From a virus, in the IMG/VR virus record IMGVR_UViG_3300032322_002757, positions 1 through 39,434 of that record: a DNA stretch of 39,434 bases, one strand, 5' to 3'. Shown here piece after piece: positions 25,734-32,969 of the stretch. Positions within the stretch are counted from its first letter, which is position 1. The number at the start of each line of letters is the position of its first letter. The position numbers were made by a program, and so were the translations under genes. The notes beneath the pieces are model-generated. The model had not been told where the DNA came from and searched no databases. It saw only the letters and a list, made by a program, of their open reading frames with translations.

Positions 25734-26735
25734 ATGAAAATCAAAAAAGTAAGTGATAAAAAGACAAATAAAGAAACTGAAGAAGTTAAATTTTCATCAA
25801 AATCTTTAGAAAAATCAAAAGATGACAAACCGAGTATAACTTTATCTATAGAAGATTCGGAACAACTTAATAAGGCTTTCAAAAAAGAGTTAGAAAAAAT
25901 TCATAAGTTCGAAGCATTCATAGATATACATATTGATAATATTGAAAACGTAGATTGTGAAACTGACTTTGAAAATGATGAAGAAGATGAATTTGATGCT
26001 GAATATGAAGAAAGTGAAGGATGTGGATGTTGCCAAGATTGTAAAGGAGTTGCTGGTTGTGATTGTGGATGTGAAGATTGCAAATGTGGAGAATTAGAAG
26101 ACTATTGTGATTCTTGTGATAGAGTTTCTTCTCAGTGTATTTGTGATGACTCTAATGTTAAGTCAGTTGGTGACTTTATGAATGTTCTTTTCTCAGAAAG
26201 TCTCAAATATCATTTAGATAATAATAAACCTATCACTGAAAATATATTTAGACCAGGTTCAAAAGCATTTTATAATGTTATTAAAGAAGCTCGTCAGTTA
26301 TTTGACGATGGTAAAATTGAACTTTGTGATATCGATAAAGAAATCTATGAATCTACAGAAATTGGTAAATTTGCTTACTTTAATGGAGAATTAGTTCCAT
26401 TAGACTTACCGATGGAAAACGTTGTAGAATTAAACGAAGCCGAATACAAAGGTAAAGAAGTTAAGTTAAATTATCCTACAAGAAGTTCTGGTCCGAAGAA
26501 GTATAAAGTCTATGTAAAAAATCCTAAAACTGGAAAAGTTATATGTATTAATTTCGGAGATGTAAAAGGAGGATTGACTGCTAAAGTATCTGATCCCGAA
26601 GCTAGAAAATCATTTGCTGCTCGTCATAAATGCCACTTGAAGAAAGATAAAACTAAAGCAGGGTACTGGTCGTGTCGCCTAAATAAATTTGGGCATCTTT
26701 TCTCCAGTGGAAAAACATATCCCGGTTTCTGGTAA
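25734..26735 (+). CDS. Cys-rich protein with phage-type DUF5872-like C-terminus
   Basis: 333 residues from the ATG at 25734; an in-frame TTG at 25677 lies inside the ATPase gene and was rejected. Parts in order: Lys-rich N-terminus, helix (about 40-60), acidic run (about 75-95), then 13 Cys between 97 and 137 in CxC and CxxC pairs, a likely multi-zinc site. The C-terminal 75 residues contain KVYVKNPKTGK, a Gly-Asp-rich turn, KSFAARHKC (Cys300) and AGYWSCR (Cys314). This RHxC...KKDKTxAGYWSCR pattern is widespread in large phages and some giant viruses (DUF5872-like, as I recall) but has no known activity. The gene follows the AAA+ gene by 14 bases. It is probably a virion or prohead protein; the insertion of a zinc-rich region is notable. 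Confidence 0.6.
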   Translation: MKIKKVSDKKTNKETEEVKFSSKSLEKSKDDKPSITLSIEDSEQLNKAFKKELEKIHKFEAFIDIHIDNIENVDCETDFENDEEDEFDAEYEESEGCGCCQDCKGVAGCDCGCEDCKCGELEDYCDSCDRVSSQCICDDSNVKSVGDFMNVLFSESLKYHLDNNKPITENIFRPGSKAFYNVIKEARQLFDDGKIELCDIDKEIYESTEIGKFAYFNGELVPLDLPMENVVELNEAEYKGKEVKLNYPTRSSGPKKYKVYVKNPKTGKVICINFGDVKGGLTAKVSDPEARKSFAARHKCHLKKDKTKAGYWSCRLNKFGHLFSSGKTYPGFW

Positions 26736-26750
26736 TCTAAGAGAGGGTAG

Positions 26751-26766
26751 AAGATTTAATATATAA
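26751..26766 (+). promoter_or_regulatory. Putative phage promoter, AAGATTTAATATATAA
   Basis: Identical over 16 bases to the box at 23977-23992. It ends 20 bases before the chosen ATG of the homing endonuclease (26787), giving the endonuclease its own transcript. It overlaps an upstream ATG at 26766, which argues against that start. Confidence 0.6.
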
Positions 26767-26786
26767 TGGTAAATAAAGTTATCATT

Positions 26787-28100
26787 ATGCAAATATATAA
26801 AATAACCAATCTCATAAACAATAAAATTTATATAGGTAAAGATACCACATCGGATCCTAATTATTTTGGATCTGGTCTAATTATTAATAGAGCTTTTGAA
26901 AAATATGGAATAGAAAATTTCATTAAAGAAGTGATTGACGAAACTGATGATTATATAGAACTTTCTAATAAAGAGATTTATTGGATAGATCAATATAATT
27001 CTACTGATAGGAAAGTAGGTTATAATATTTCAAAAGGTGGTGATGGTGGCGATACCTTATCAAATCACCCGGATTTGGATTTAATAAGAGAAAAGATATC
27101 CAAAAATAGTCCTAAAAAAGGTAAGACCTACGAGGAGGCTTTTGGTGAAGAAAAAGCTAAAGAATATAAATTAAATTTATCAAAATCAAATAAAAGACAT
27201 GCTCTTGGTAAAACTTATGAAGAATTATACGGAGATGAGAAAACAAATGAACTTAAAAAAATAATCAGTATAAATTCAAAAAAAAGTTGGACTGAAGATA
27301 GAAAAAATCAACACTCAAATCTTGCTAAAAAAAATATTTACAATTCTCTTTTATCAGAAAATGGAATTAAGAAAAACAAAGAATATTTGAATAATAGATG
27401 GCATAAATGGAGAGAAAGTGAAAAAATATTTATTGAATATTTGATTAAGTCATCAAATATTATTGAATTGATAAAATATTTTGACAAAATACCAAATACA
27501 CTATTCAAAAATAGAAAACAGTTTTACGATTTTATAGGAATTGAATTACATAAATTATTAAAAAAACATCTTAACAAAAGAAGAAAATCCAATTCAAACA
27601 ACGAATCTAATAAAATAGAAATAACAATCGATAACATTAAATATGATTCTATAACAGAAGCATCAAATATTCTCAACATAGATAGGTCATTAATTAGGAA
27701 TAGATTGAAATCCTCACATTTCAAAAACTATCTATTCAAAGATAATGATTTAAATATAAAGTATAATAAATTTATTGAAATCGATCCACACTTATCAAAG
27801 AAAGAAAGAATATCAATCGATGGTAATATATATGATTCTATAACAGAAGCATCAAAAGAACTAAATAAAACAAATGATTATATAACTTGGCGATTAAATT
27901 CTAAGTCTTATCCAGAATGGTTTTATTTAAATAAGGAAGTTGAACTCAAAGAAACCGGAGAACCAAAAATGAAAAAGGTTTCTATAAATGGAACTATTTA
28001 TGAATCTATATCAAAAGCAGTTGATGGATCGGGAATAGATAGACAAATTATGAGATACAGACTAAAATCAAATAATTATCCTGACTATTTTTATATATAG
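26787..28100 (+). CDS. GIY-YIG homing endonuclease with NUMOD repeats
   Basis: 437 residues from the ATG at 26787. The start was chosen because MQIYKITNLINNKIYIGK is the standard GIY-YIG opening and because an ATG 21 bases earlier overlaps the promoter box. The catalytic domain (about 1-90) has the YKITN...IYIGK motif, then FGSG, IDQYNS and GYNISKGGDGG. Next come NUMOD3-type repeats marked by GKTYEEAFGEEKAKE and GKTYEELYGDEK. The C-terminal half holds three NUMOD1-like DNA-binding units (KYDSITEASNILNIDRSLI; IYDSITEASKELN; IYESISKAVDGSGIDRQIM). It would cut one DNA strand or both at a specific site and spread into phages lacking it. It splits the Cys-rich gene from the tagged gene at 28104. 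The call is firm. Confidence 0.9.
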   Translation: MQIYKITNLINNKIYIGKDTTSDPNYFGSGLIINRAFEKYGIENFIKEVIDETDDYIELSNKEIYWIDQYNSTDRKVGYNISKGGDGGDTLSNHPDLDLIREKISKNSPKKGKTYEEAFGEEKAKEYKLNLSKSNKRHALGKTYEELYGDEKTNELKKIISINSKKSWTEDRKNQHSNLAKKNIYNSLLSENGIKKNKEYLNNRWHKWRESEKIFIEYLIKSSNIIELIKYFDKIPNTLFKNRKQFYDFIGIELHKLLKKHLNKRRKSNSNNESNKIEITIDNIKYDSITEASNILNIDRSLIRNRLKSSHFKNYLFKDNDLNIKYNKFIEIDPHLSKKERISIDGNIYDSITEASKELNKTNDYITWRLNSKSYPEWFYLNKEVELKETGEPKMKKVSINGTIYESISKAVDGSGIDRQIMRYRLKSNNYPDYFYI

Positions 28101-28103
28101 TAT

Positions 28104-28910
28104 ATGAAACACTTAAAATCATATAAAATATTTGAAAACTCATTCTTTACAATCAGTGACGAGAGAAGAAAAAAACTAATTGATTTTATAAATAGTAGTT
28201 TAGATGGTGCGGATATGGATTTTTCTTCTTGGATATATCAAAATATAATTCGAGGAAAAGAAGAACATACAGAACTTAATGATTTTATTCAAAAAGTATC
28301 TCCTAATTGGAAAAAAATACTCGATGAATACTTAGCTAAGTATAAAAGTGGAGTAATGAAAATTGGACAAGATGACCAAAATGAGTGGTTTGGTGTAAAT
28401 TATAACTCAAGTCTTAAACAAAAAGAAGTAATAGGTGATCAAGAGATAACAAAAAACTTTTATGTAACATTTGAGAAAAGCGAAGACAACCTGAAAAGAT
28501 GGTTCAATGGACTAGGAACTCTTATAAGTGACTTTTACAAAGCTTGCACAGAAGGTGAATTAAAAAACTCGGCAATTTCTTTCAAATGTGGATATGATGC
28601 TAAACATTTTATAGAAGACAATGACCATCTAAAGTTTTATTGGTATAAAGATGATGATAAAAATAAAGTATTAGAAGTATATAATAATTGGTTGAAGAAA
28701 ACTGGTATACAAACTAAGAAAAGAGCTTATGATTTTGGAATAGACACTGCAAAAGGTAGTGACAAAAATAGTTTTGGCCTAATGGTTGCAAATAAAGTAA
28801 ATGACCAGTTTCAAAAATTAAAATCTCAATATGGTAAAAAGTTTACAGCTGAACAATATGTAGATTATATCATAGATATGTTGAATAAAACAAAATTCAA
28901 AATTGAGTAA
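28104..28910 (+). CDS. Capsid-targeted candidate effector, weakly HopA1-like
   Basis: 268 residues. The N-terminus MKHLKSYKIFENSFF is one of the shared capsid-targeting-like tags; a cut after KIFE fits I-x-E. The body has KNFYVTFEKSEDN (about 115-127), AISFKCGYDAKHF followed by HLKFYWYKDDD (about 152-180), and AYDFGIDTAKGSDKNSFGLM near 212-231. This order of a slide-in strand, an FxxK strand, a [VL]xFY strand and a final Gly-x-x-x-A...SFG segment weakly recalls the HopA1 effector family of plant pathogens. Catalytic residues cannot be fixed from sequence alone. If right, the phage may inject it on infection, as T4 injects Alt. The gene begins 3 bases after the homing endonuclease stop. The tag is clear; the HopA1 link is tentative. 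Confidence 0.5.
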   Translation: MKHLKSYKIFENSFFTISDERRKKLIDFINSSLDGADMDFSSWIYQNIIRGKEEHTELNDFIQKVSPNWKKILDEYLAKYKSGVMKIGQDDQNEWFGVNYNSSLKQKEVIGDQEITKNFYVTFEKSEDNLKRWFNGLGTLISDFYKACTEGELKNSAISFKCGYDAKHFIEDNDHLKFYWYKDDDKNKVLEVYNNWLKKTGIQTKKRAYDFGIDTAKGSDKNSFGLMVANKVNDQFQKLKSQYGKKFTAEQYVDYIIDMLNKTKFKIE

Positions 28911-28911
28911 T

Positions 28912-29175
28912 ATGATACTTCCATTTCAAGAAACTAAATTAAGTGATAATGAATTTATCAGAGAATTCAAAGTAAATACTGATTCGGGTGAAATGGTTTG
29001 GCACCGTGATAGAGAAGATCGTATAGTTGAATCTATAGGTGAAACAGATTGGATGATTCAAATTGACAATGAACTACCTAAAGAAATAAAAGGAGAAGTA
29101 TTTATACCAATGGGTACTTATCATCGATTAATAAAAGGAAGTAGTGATCTTAAAATTAGACTACGAAAGTTATAA
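28912..29175 (+). CDS. Small cupin-like phage protein
   Basis: 87 residues from the ATG at 28912; a TTG nine bases earlier lies inside the preceding gene. It reads MVWHRDREDRIVESIGETDW, then MIQIDNELPKEIKGEVFIP and GTYHRLIKGSSDLKIRLRKL. The WHRD...R then IP-x-G-x-x-H-R layout is that of a single small cupin barrel with two His (about 32 and 71), and similar short proteins occur in many marine phages. No substrate is known. It follows the tagged protein directly and overlaps the opposing small gene by six bases tail to tail. Confidence 0.6.
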   Translation: MILPFQETKLSDNEFIREFKVNTDSGEMVWHRDREDRIVESIGETDWMIQIDNELPKEIKGEVFIPMGTYHRLIKGSSDLKIRLRKL

Positions 29176-29361
29176 TGAATAATCTTTGAGATGTGTGAAT
29201 CTCCTATTTATGAATTTATTTAACTCAATACACTTTTCATACTCTTCTAAAAGTTGTAATTCAACTACGACTTTTTGTAAATAACTCTTTGAGTATATTT
29301 TGAAATCTTCGGTATATGGTTTATCAATCATACACCTATTATAAACATTTATTGGATCCAT
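29170..29361 (-). CDS. Small hypothetical protein downstream of gp47-like gene
   Basis: 63 residues, not recognised. It is mainly one long amphipathic helix (about 20-55, YSKSYLQKVVVELQLLEEYE) after a short N-terminus. Its ATG directly follows the stop of the nuclease gene with no gap, so the two are probably translated together. It may be a small partner of the nuclease, but that is only from position. Confidence 0.5.
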   Translation of the reverse strand: MDPINVYNRCMIDKPYTEDFKIYSKSYLQKVVVELQLLEEYEKCIELNKFINRRFTHLKDYSL

Positions 29362-30486
29362 TTATTCACTTTTTGAACTATAATTCTCTCTAAAAATCTT
29401 AATTATCTCATCAAATTCAGAAATTACACCATTTTTGAATTTTTTGTTATCATACTTTTGTTTGAGTATGTACTCTTTAATATAATCCTCATAGTCTAAG
29501 TTAATCGAAATATCTGAACCATCTTCTTCAATCGAAGATTCATTTATTTCATCACCATCAACTAATTCTTTTGTGATATCATCGATATACTCAACAGAAG
29601 CAAAATTACTCTTTTCAAGTATCATTTCCAATTTTCTTCTTAATTTTCTGTTAGAAATAAGTAGATTATTAGATATAGCAATATCAATATAGTCTTTAGA
29701 ATCTTTCAGTGATTCAAGAACTTCAACATCTTCTTCATTAACAACTCTAACTTTTTTGAAGACCGGTGATATTTTATTTTCAAAGAATTCCTCCGTATTT
29801 TCCTCTGTGTTAAGAACAAAAATTCCTTTTTGATCACCATAGTCATTTCTATCCATCTGAAAATTTGAACCGACAAAAGTAAAATTTTTATTTCTCTGAA
29901 CTAAATGTATATGTCCTGAATAGACTTTTGAAAATGATTGAAAGTCTTCAATGTCTATTTTATCTGAATTTTTGTGAGCCACGGATGTTAAGTGCATTTT
30001 ACATCCATTTAGGTCAGAATGACAAAATAGGTAGTCACAATTTTTATTTTCTTTTATTTGTTTTATTTGTTCTAATCTAGAATCAACATATGGCATTAAA
30101 CATATGTTTTTACCCAGATATTCTATTTGAGTGGTCTTGTCATATATAAAGACATTTGGAATATATCTAAATGGTCTAATTGTATTAATCTCTGAGGCAG
30201 ACTTAGACCAGAGATCGTGATTTCCAATAATAATATGTAATGGGGCTATTTTAGAAATTTCTTCAACTACATCCATACCATAGTTTAGTAAATTAATTGG
30301 AATTACATTTCTATTATCAAAAAGGTCACCTAAATGAACAATAATATCACCTGGTTTCACTTTTTCTTTAAGAAGTGGAATCAAGAATTCTTCAAAGTAT
30401 TGTTTATGTACCTTGTACCACTTATCAGCTGAATTTGGATAACCTAAACCGATGTGTGTGTCTCCTATTAAGAAAATTTTACTCAT
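29362..30486 (-). CDS. Mre11/SbcD-type nuclease, T4 gp47-like
   Basis: 374 residues with the five metallophosphoesterase motifs in order: GDTHIG (8-13), GDLFDN (53-58), GNHD (88-91), CHSD near 154 and SGHIH near 190. This is the Mre11/SbcD/T4 gp47 type of DNA repair nuclease, a manganese exo/endonuclease that normally works with an SMC-like ATPase (SbcC/gp46) in recombination and DNA end processing. Length matches gp47 (about 340). The C-terminal third is helical and acidic and lacks motifs. No gp46-like gene lies in the window, so the partner must be elsewhere or supplied by the host. It has a TGATATAAT promoter five bases before the ATG, and a small gene follows directly. Confidence 0.85.
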   Translation of the reverse strand: MSKIFLIGDTHIGLGYPNSADKWYKVHKQYFEEFLIPLLKEKVKPGDIIVHLGDLFDNRNVIPINLLNYGMDVVEEISKIAPLHIIIGNHDLWSKSASEINTIRPFRYIPNVFIYDKTTQIEYLGKNICLMPYVDSRLEQIKQIKENKNCDYLFCHSDLNGCKMHLTSVAHKNSDKIDIEDFQSFSKVYSGHIHLVQRNKNFTFVGSNFQMDRNDYGDQKGIFVLNTEENTEEFFENKISPVFKKVRVVNEEDVEVLESLKDSKDYIDIAISNNLLISNRKLRRKLEMILEKSNFASVEYIDDITKELVDGDEINESSIEEDGSDISINLDYEDYIKEYILKQKYDNKKFKNGVISEFDEIIKIFRENYSSKSE

Positions 30487-30491
30487 ATACT

Positions 30492-30500
30492 ATTATATCA
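30492..30500 (-). promoter_or_regulatory. Extended -10 promoter, TGATATAAT
   Basis: Same nine bases as before the polymerase-like gene. The box ends five bases before the nuclease ATG, in a 30-base gap. It suggests that both DNA-metabolism genes are switched on by the same class of promoter, maybe by host RNA polymerase. Confidence 0.45.
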
Positions 30501-30516
30501 GTAAATTCTCAATTGT

Positions 30517-30858
30517 TTATCCCATTTGATTTCTTCTACTCTCTCTAGCACACTTTTCACAACCACTTCCAGCATAAAGATGTGCATTTGGTGTTTGTTC
30601 AAATTCACCGTGGAAAGGACAAACTATAACCACTTTACTTCTACAATTTTCATAGATAACTAGATCATAATTATATTTGAAGTTGTGTAGTATGTTCGAT
30701 TTATCAACAAAATCTTTACTTTTAATTGTTCTTCGTTTAAGAGATTTCAACTCTTTAACAATAGCCTTTTCTTTTGACTTACAATTTTTGTTGCAGAATT
30801 TTCTATCTGGTCTTCCCCACTTAATCTCTTTTTCACAATACCTATAGTTGCACTTCAT
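30517..30858 (-). CDS. Two-zinc-finger protein, DUF723-like
   Basis: 113 residues with two likely zinc sites: Cys3, Cys8, Cys22 and Cys26 (a CxxxxC...FCNxxC finger like those next to HNH-type endonucleases), and Cys80, His83, Cys100 and Cys103 in VVIVCPFHGEFEQTPNAHL, the sign of DUF723. DUF723 units are found in phage and plasmid proteins, often next to or inside homing endonucleases. No nuclease motif is present here, so this may be a DNA-binding protein or a stripped endonuclease relic. It has a promoter-like TTTAATAAATAA three bases before its ATG. Confidence 0.65.
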   Translation of the reverse strand: MKCNYRYCEKEIKWGRPDRKFCNKNCKSKEKAIVKELKSLKRRTIKSKDFVDKSNILHNFKYNYDLVIYENCRSKVVIVCPFHGEFEQTPNAHLYAGSGCEKCARESRRNQMG

Positions 30859-30861
30859 TTC

Positions 30862-30873
30862 TTATTTATTAAA
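30862..30873 (-). promoter_or_regulatory. Putative phage promoter box, TTTAATAAATAA
   Basis: On the minus strand, one base from TTTAATATATAA, ending three bases before the ATG of the zinc-finger gene. The 115-base gap 30859-30973 carries this box and the tail-tube box and nothing else recognised. Confidence 0.4.
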
Positions 30874-30933
30874 AGTGGAAATGGCATTTTTGACAACATA
30901 ATTTGTTTGATTTGAAATAAAGGGATTACTTAG

Positions 30934-30946
30934 AAAAATATATAAA
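30934..30946 (+). promoter_or_regulatory. Putative phage promoter box, AAAAATATATAAA
   Basis: Variant of the AT-rich box, 27 bases before the tail-tube ATG. Its ATATATAA core is kept. Confidence 0.45.
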
Positions 30947-30973
30947 GTATAACAAAAAATAATTAAAAAATAT

Positions 30974-31597
30974 ATGCCGTTACCACATTTTACACAAGTG
31001 ATTAACTCTGGCTCACCAGGGGGACCTGGAACATTACCAGATGAGGTTGTTTACTTAAACTTGTTTGAGATAACTTTTATTCTTCCTGTTATCTTACAAG
31101 CACAAGGTAGAGATCCTGTATTATTGCTTCAAAACGCAACTAAAATTGACTTAAACCTTACTGAATTTGAAGGTATTGGTACTAAACAACAAAGATTTAA
31201 GTATTCAACAAGAGAATTCGTTACAACCCCAACAAAGACCTCTGGAAACTTGAGTATTCCTATTCAGGTCAATGTTAATCAAGCGGGTTCTATGGAAACT
31301 TGGAATACCATGAAGTCTTGGTATGATTTAGTATTTAACTCACAAAACGGAGCTCTTCACTATAAATCTGATATTATCGGAACTATTATTGTAAATCAAC
31401 ACGATAAAAAAGGTGTTGTTTTAAGAAGAGTTACTTTTCAAAACTGCCAAATTACTAAATTGCAAGGTTATTCGCTCGACTGGTCATCAAATAACATCAT
31501 TGAGTCTTCTCAAGCAGATTTCGTTTATGACTATTTCGTTGATGAGTATATCGATCAGAACTTTGGTATTAACCCACCACTTGTTTCTGGATATTAA
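30974..31597 (+). CDS. Tail tube protein, T4 gp19-like
   Basis: 207 residues, about 40 more than T4 gp19 (163). Typical of phage tube proteins are LFEITFILPVILQ (near 32-44), a run of beta strands ending in YSTREFVTTPTKT, a helix VNQAGSMETWNTMKSWYDL (about 102-120), and a final strand set DIIGTIIVNQH, GVVLRRVTFQNCQITKLQGYSLDW. The short Gly/Pro-rich N-terminal loop (SGSPGGPGTLP) is additional. The protein stacks in rings to form the inner tube around which the sheath contracts. The gene lies alone on the plus strand between its own promoter box and a strong terminator, while the sheath is on the other strand. The tube-family call is good. Confidence 0.78.
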   Translation: MPLPHFTQVINSGSPGGPGTLPDEVVYLNLFEITFILPVILQAQGRDPVLLLQNATKIDLNLTEFEGIGTKQQRFKYSTREFVTTPTKTSGNLSIPIQVNVNQAGSMETWNTMKSWYDLVFNSQNGALHYKSDIIGTIIVNQHDKKGVVLRRVTFQNCQITKLQGYSLDWSSNNIIESSQADFVYDYFVDEYIDQNFGINPPLVSGY

Positions 31598-31613
31598 TAA
31601 TCTATACAAAAAC

Positions 31614-31642
31614 AAAAAACCCACCAAATTGGTGGGTTTTTT
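31614..31642. terminator. Bidirectional rho-independent terminator
   Basis: Six A, stem CCCACC, loop AAATT, stem GGTGGG and six T. It serves the tail-tube gene (plus, ends 31597) and the small minus-strand gene ending at 31650. Confidence 0.9.
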
Positions 31643-31649
31643 GTTTTAG

Positions 31650-31901
31650 TTATAATTTGGGAGCTGAGAAATTTGAACTCATATTTGACATATTTCTCAT
31701 CATAGAGTTGGTATCTGGCATACCTTTCGTTTGTTCTCCTTCTTGTTTTTTTCTGTTAGATTCTTCTTCTTCTGCAATTTCATTTACCAATTTGATATTT
31801 TCTTCAAACATCCAGAATGGCCAACAATCCATTGCCCATTCTTGTAAATGAAAGTGTTTTTGTAAAAGAAGTTTATTCTTTAATATATGCTTCAAAGGCA
31901 T
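31650..31901 (-). CDS. Small protein nested after gp26-like gene
   Basis: 83 residues from the ATG at 31901 (MPLKHILKNKLLLQ). The frame is open 24 codons further up, but that stretch lies inside the gp26-like gene and has different composition. The chosen start overlaps the gp26-like end by 29 bases. It has an aromatic-rich helix EWAMDCWPFWMFEE (about 22-35), then a Glu-rich helix and a Met/Asn/Ser tail. Small overlapping genes behind hub genes are common in contractile phages (as with T4 26 and 51) and often encode assembly helpers. Not recognised as any named protein. It ends eight bases from the shared terminator. Confidence 0.55.
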   Translation of the reverse strand: MPLKHILKNKLLLQKHFHLQEWAMDCWPFWMFEENIKLVNEIAEEEESNRKKQEGEQTKGMPDTNSMMRNMSNMSSNFSAPKL

Positions 31902-32838
31902 TGTGAACAACGAAAATACCTGACGCTCCGGTGGGAAATTGCATGTCGGTGCGGACCTCCTCACCACACTCACAATTTTTCTTCAATTCTTTGATACCAA
32001 AGGTCATTTTAGAGATAGCAGCATTTAAAAATTGAAATGAAATATCATCCATTTGCTCAAATTCTTTTACTTTAACCTTAATACCATCATATGTAATTGA
32101 AGACCTACCTGGCATCATAAAAGGAATAATTTTTAAGAAAGCCAAATTAGGAGTTCTTTTTTCATTATTTTCTTTAACGATATAATCAGTGAAGGCTTTT
32201 TGTAGTCCAATATTAGGAGGAGTAATTTCGAAATATTTACCATTGACGGTCTTGAAATTATAAACACCACCTGATGGTGAGTAATATTTTTCTAACTTTT
32301 CATCTATTTCATGAAAAACAAAGTTCTTTCTAAGAAGTTCCAATGAGATGTCAGTCCCACAAGCACCACATCTTGTATTTACACCCAAAGTGTTTCCTTG
32401 TTGGAAAGTCAATTCTCTAATCATAAAAACTAAAAATAGTCTGTCTTGATCTTTAACTTCTAAATAAGAACCAATTTTACCATCTGGATATTTTACTCTA
32501 ACACATGCTTGTAACATATCATTCATTTTCTCAATGATGTCATAGAAGTTGTTATCATCAACCATTGAATAAGCTTGTATTTCTCTTACTTGAGCTGGTC
32601 TAACCATTAGAAGAGTACCAACTGGATAAAACTGACCACAAGGTAAATCTCTGATGTCAAGATTAAAATATTGCAAATCATCAGTTCTAGTATTTTGAGG
32701 TTGAGGCTGTGGTTGAGCCGTTGAAAATGGAATATCAGAATTGAATGTATTCTGAGGAGTGTTTGTAGTGTCAATTTCACTTAAATGTCTCTTTAAGTAT
32801 TCTTCTTCTGACATTTCCTGTTTCTTATTATCGGACAT
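31873..32838 (-). CDS. Baseplate hub protein, T4 gp26-like, with zinc site
   Basis: 321 residues. After a Gln/Pro-rich N-terminus (about 25-50) comes the pattern DIRDLPCGQFYPVGTLLMVR (61-80), PAQVREIQAYSMVDDNNFYD and CVRVKYPDGKIG then DQDRLFLVFMIRELTF, which matches the T4_baseplate (gp26) family, where LP-x(2)-G-x-x-[YF]-P-x-G starts the domain and a D-R-x(4)-[FL] helix follows. Two Cys pairs, Cys157-x2-Cys160 and Cys289-x-Cys291, could hold one zinc; T4 gp26 itself is 208 residues. It should act in assembly of the baseplate hub. A TCTAATATATAA box lies 17 bases upstream and a sheath terminator beyond that, so it starts a new transcript. A small gene overlaps its end. Confidence 0.7.
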   Translation of the reverse strand: MSDNKKQEMSEEEYLKRHLSEIDTTNTPQNTFNSDIPFSTAQPQPQPQNTRTDDLQYFNLDIRDLPCGQFYPVGTLLMVRPAQVREIQAYSMVDDNNFYDIIEKMNDMLQACVRVKYPDGKIGSYLEVKDQDRLFLVFMIRELTFQQGNTLGVNTRCGACGTDISLELLRKNFVFHEIDEKLEKYYSPSGGVYNFKTVNGKYFEITPPNIGLQKAFTDYIVKENNEKRTPNLAFLKIIPFMMPGRSSITYDGIKVKVKEFEQMDDISFQFLNAAISKMTFGIKELKKNCECGEEVRTDMQFPTGASGIFVVHNAFEAYIKE

Positions 32839-32855
32839 ATGATTAATTATTTTTT

Positions 32856-32867
32856 TTATATATTAGA
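32856..32867 (-). promoter_or_regulatory. Putative phage promoter box, TCTAATATATAA
   Basis: On the minus strand, one base from TTTAATATATAA, 17 bases before the gp26-like ATG. Confidence 0.55.
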
Positions 32868-32923
32868 TGTAATATCTCCTCTATTATAAATCTTAATATC
32901 AAATAAGTTGTATTTAAAATAAA

Positions 32924-32950
32924 AAAACCCTCAATTTTCTTGAGGGTTTT
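32924..32950 (-). terminator. Rho-independent terminator after tail sheath gene
   Basis: On the minus strand: stem CCCTCAA, loop, stem TTGAGGG, then a run of T. The stem arms are 32928-32934 and 32940-32946. It ends the sheath transcript, 20 bases beyond the sheath stop, and isolates it from the gp26-like gene. Confidence 0.88.
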
Positions 32951-32969
32951 AATATATTTTTATTATTTT

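Noticed and set aside
26766-26786. ATG at 26766 as the start of the homing endonuclease
   Set aside because: It overlaps the promoter box, and the standard GIY-YIG opening starts at the ATG at 26787.
31902-31973. Longer form of the small gene behind the gp26-like gene, or a programmed frameshift product
   Set aside because: The additional stretch lies inside the gp26-like coding region and no slippery sequence was seen in the overlap; the ATG at 31901 is a sufficient start.
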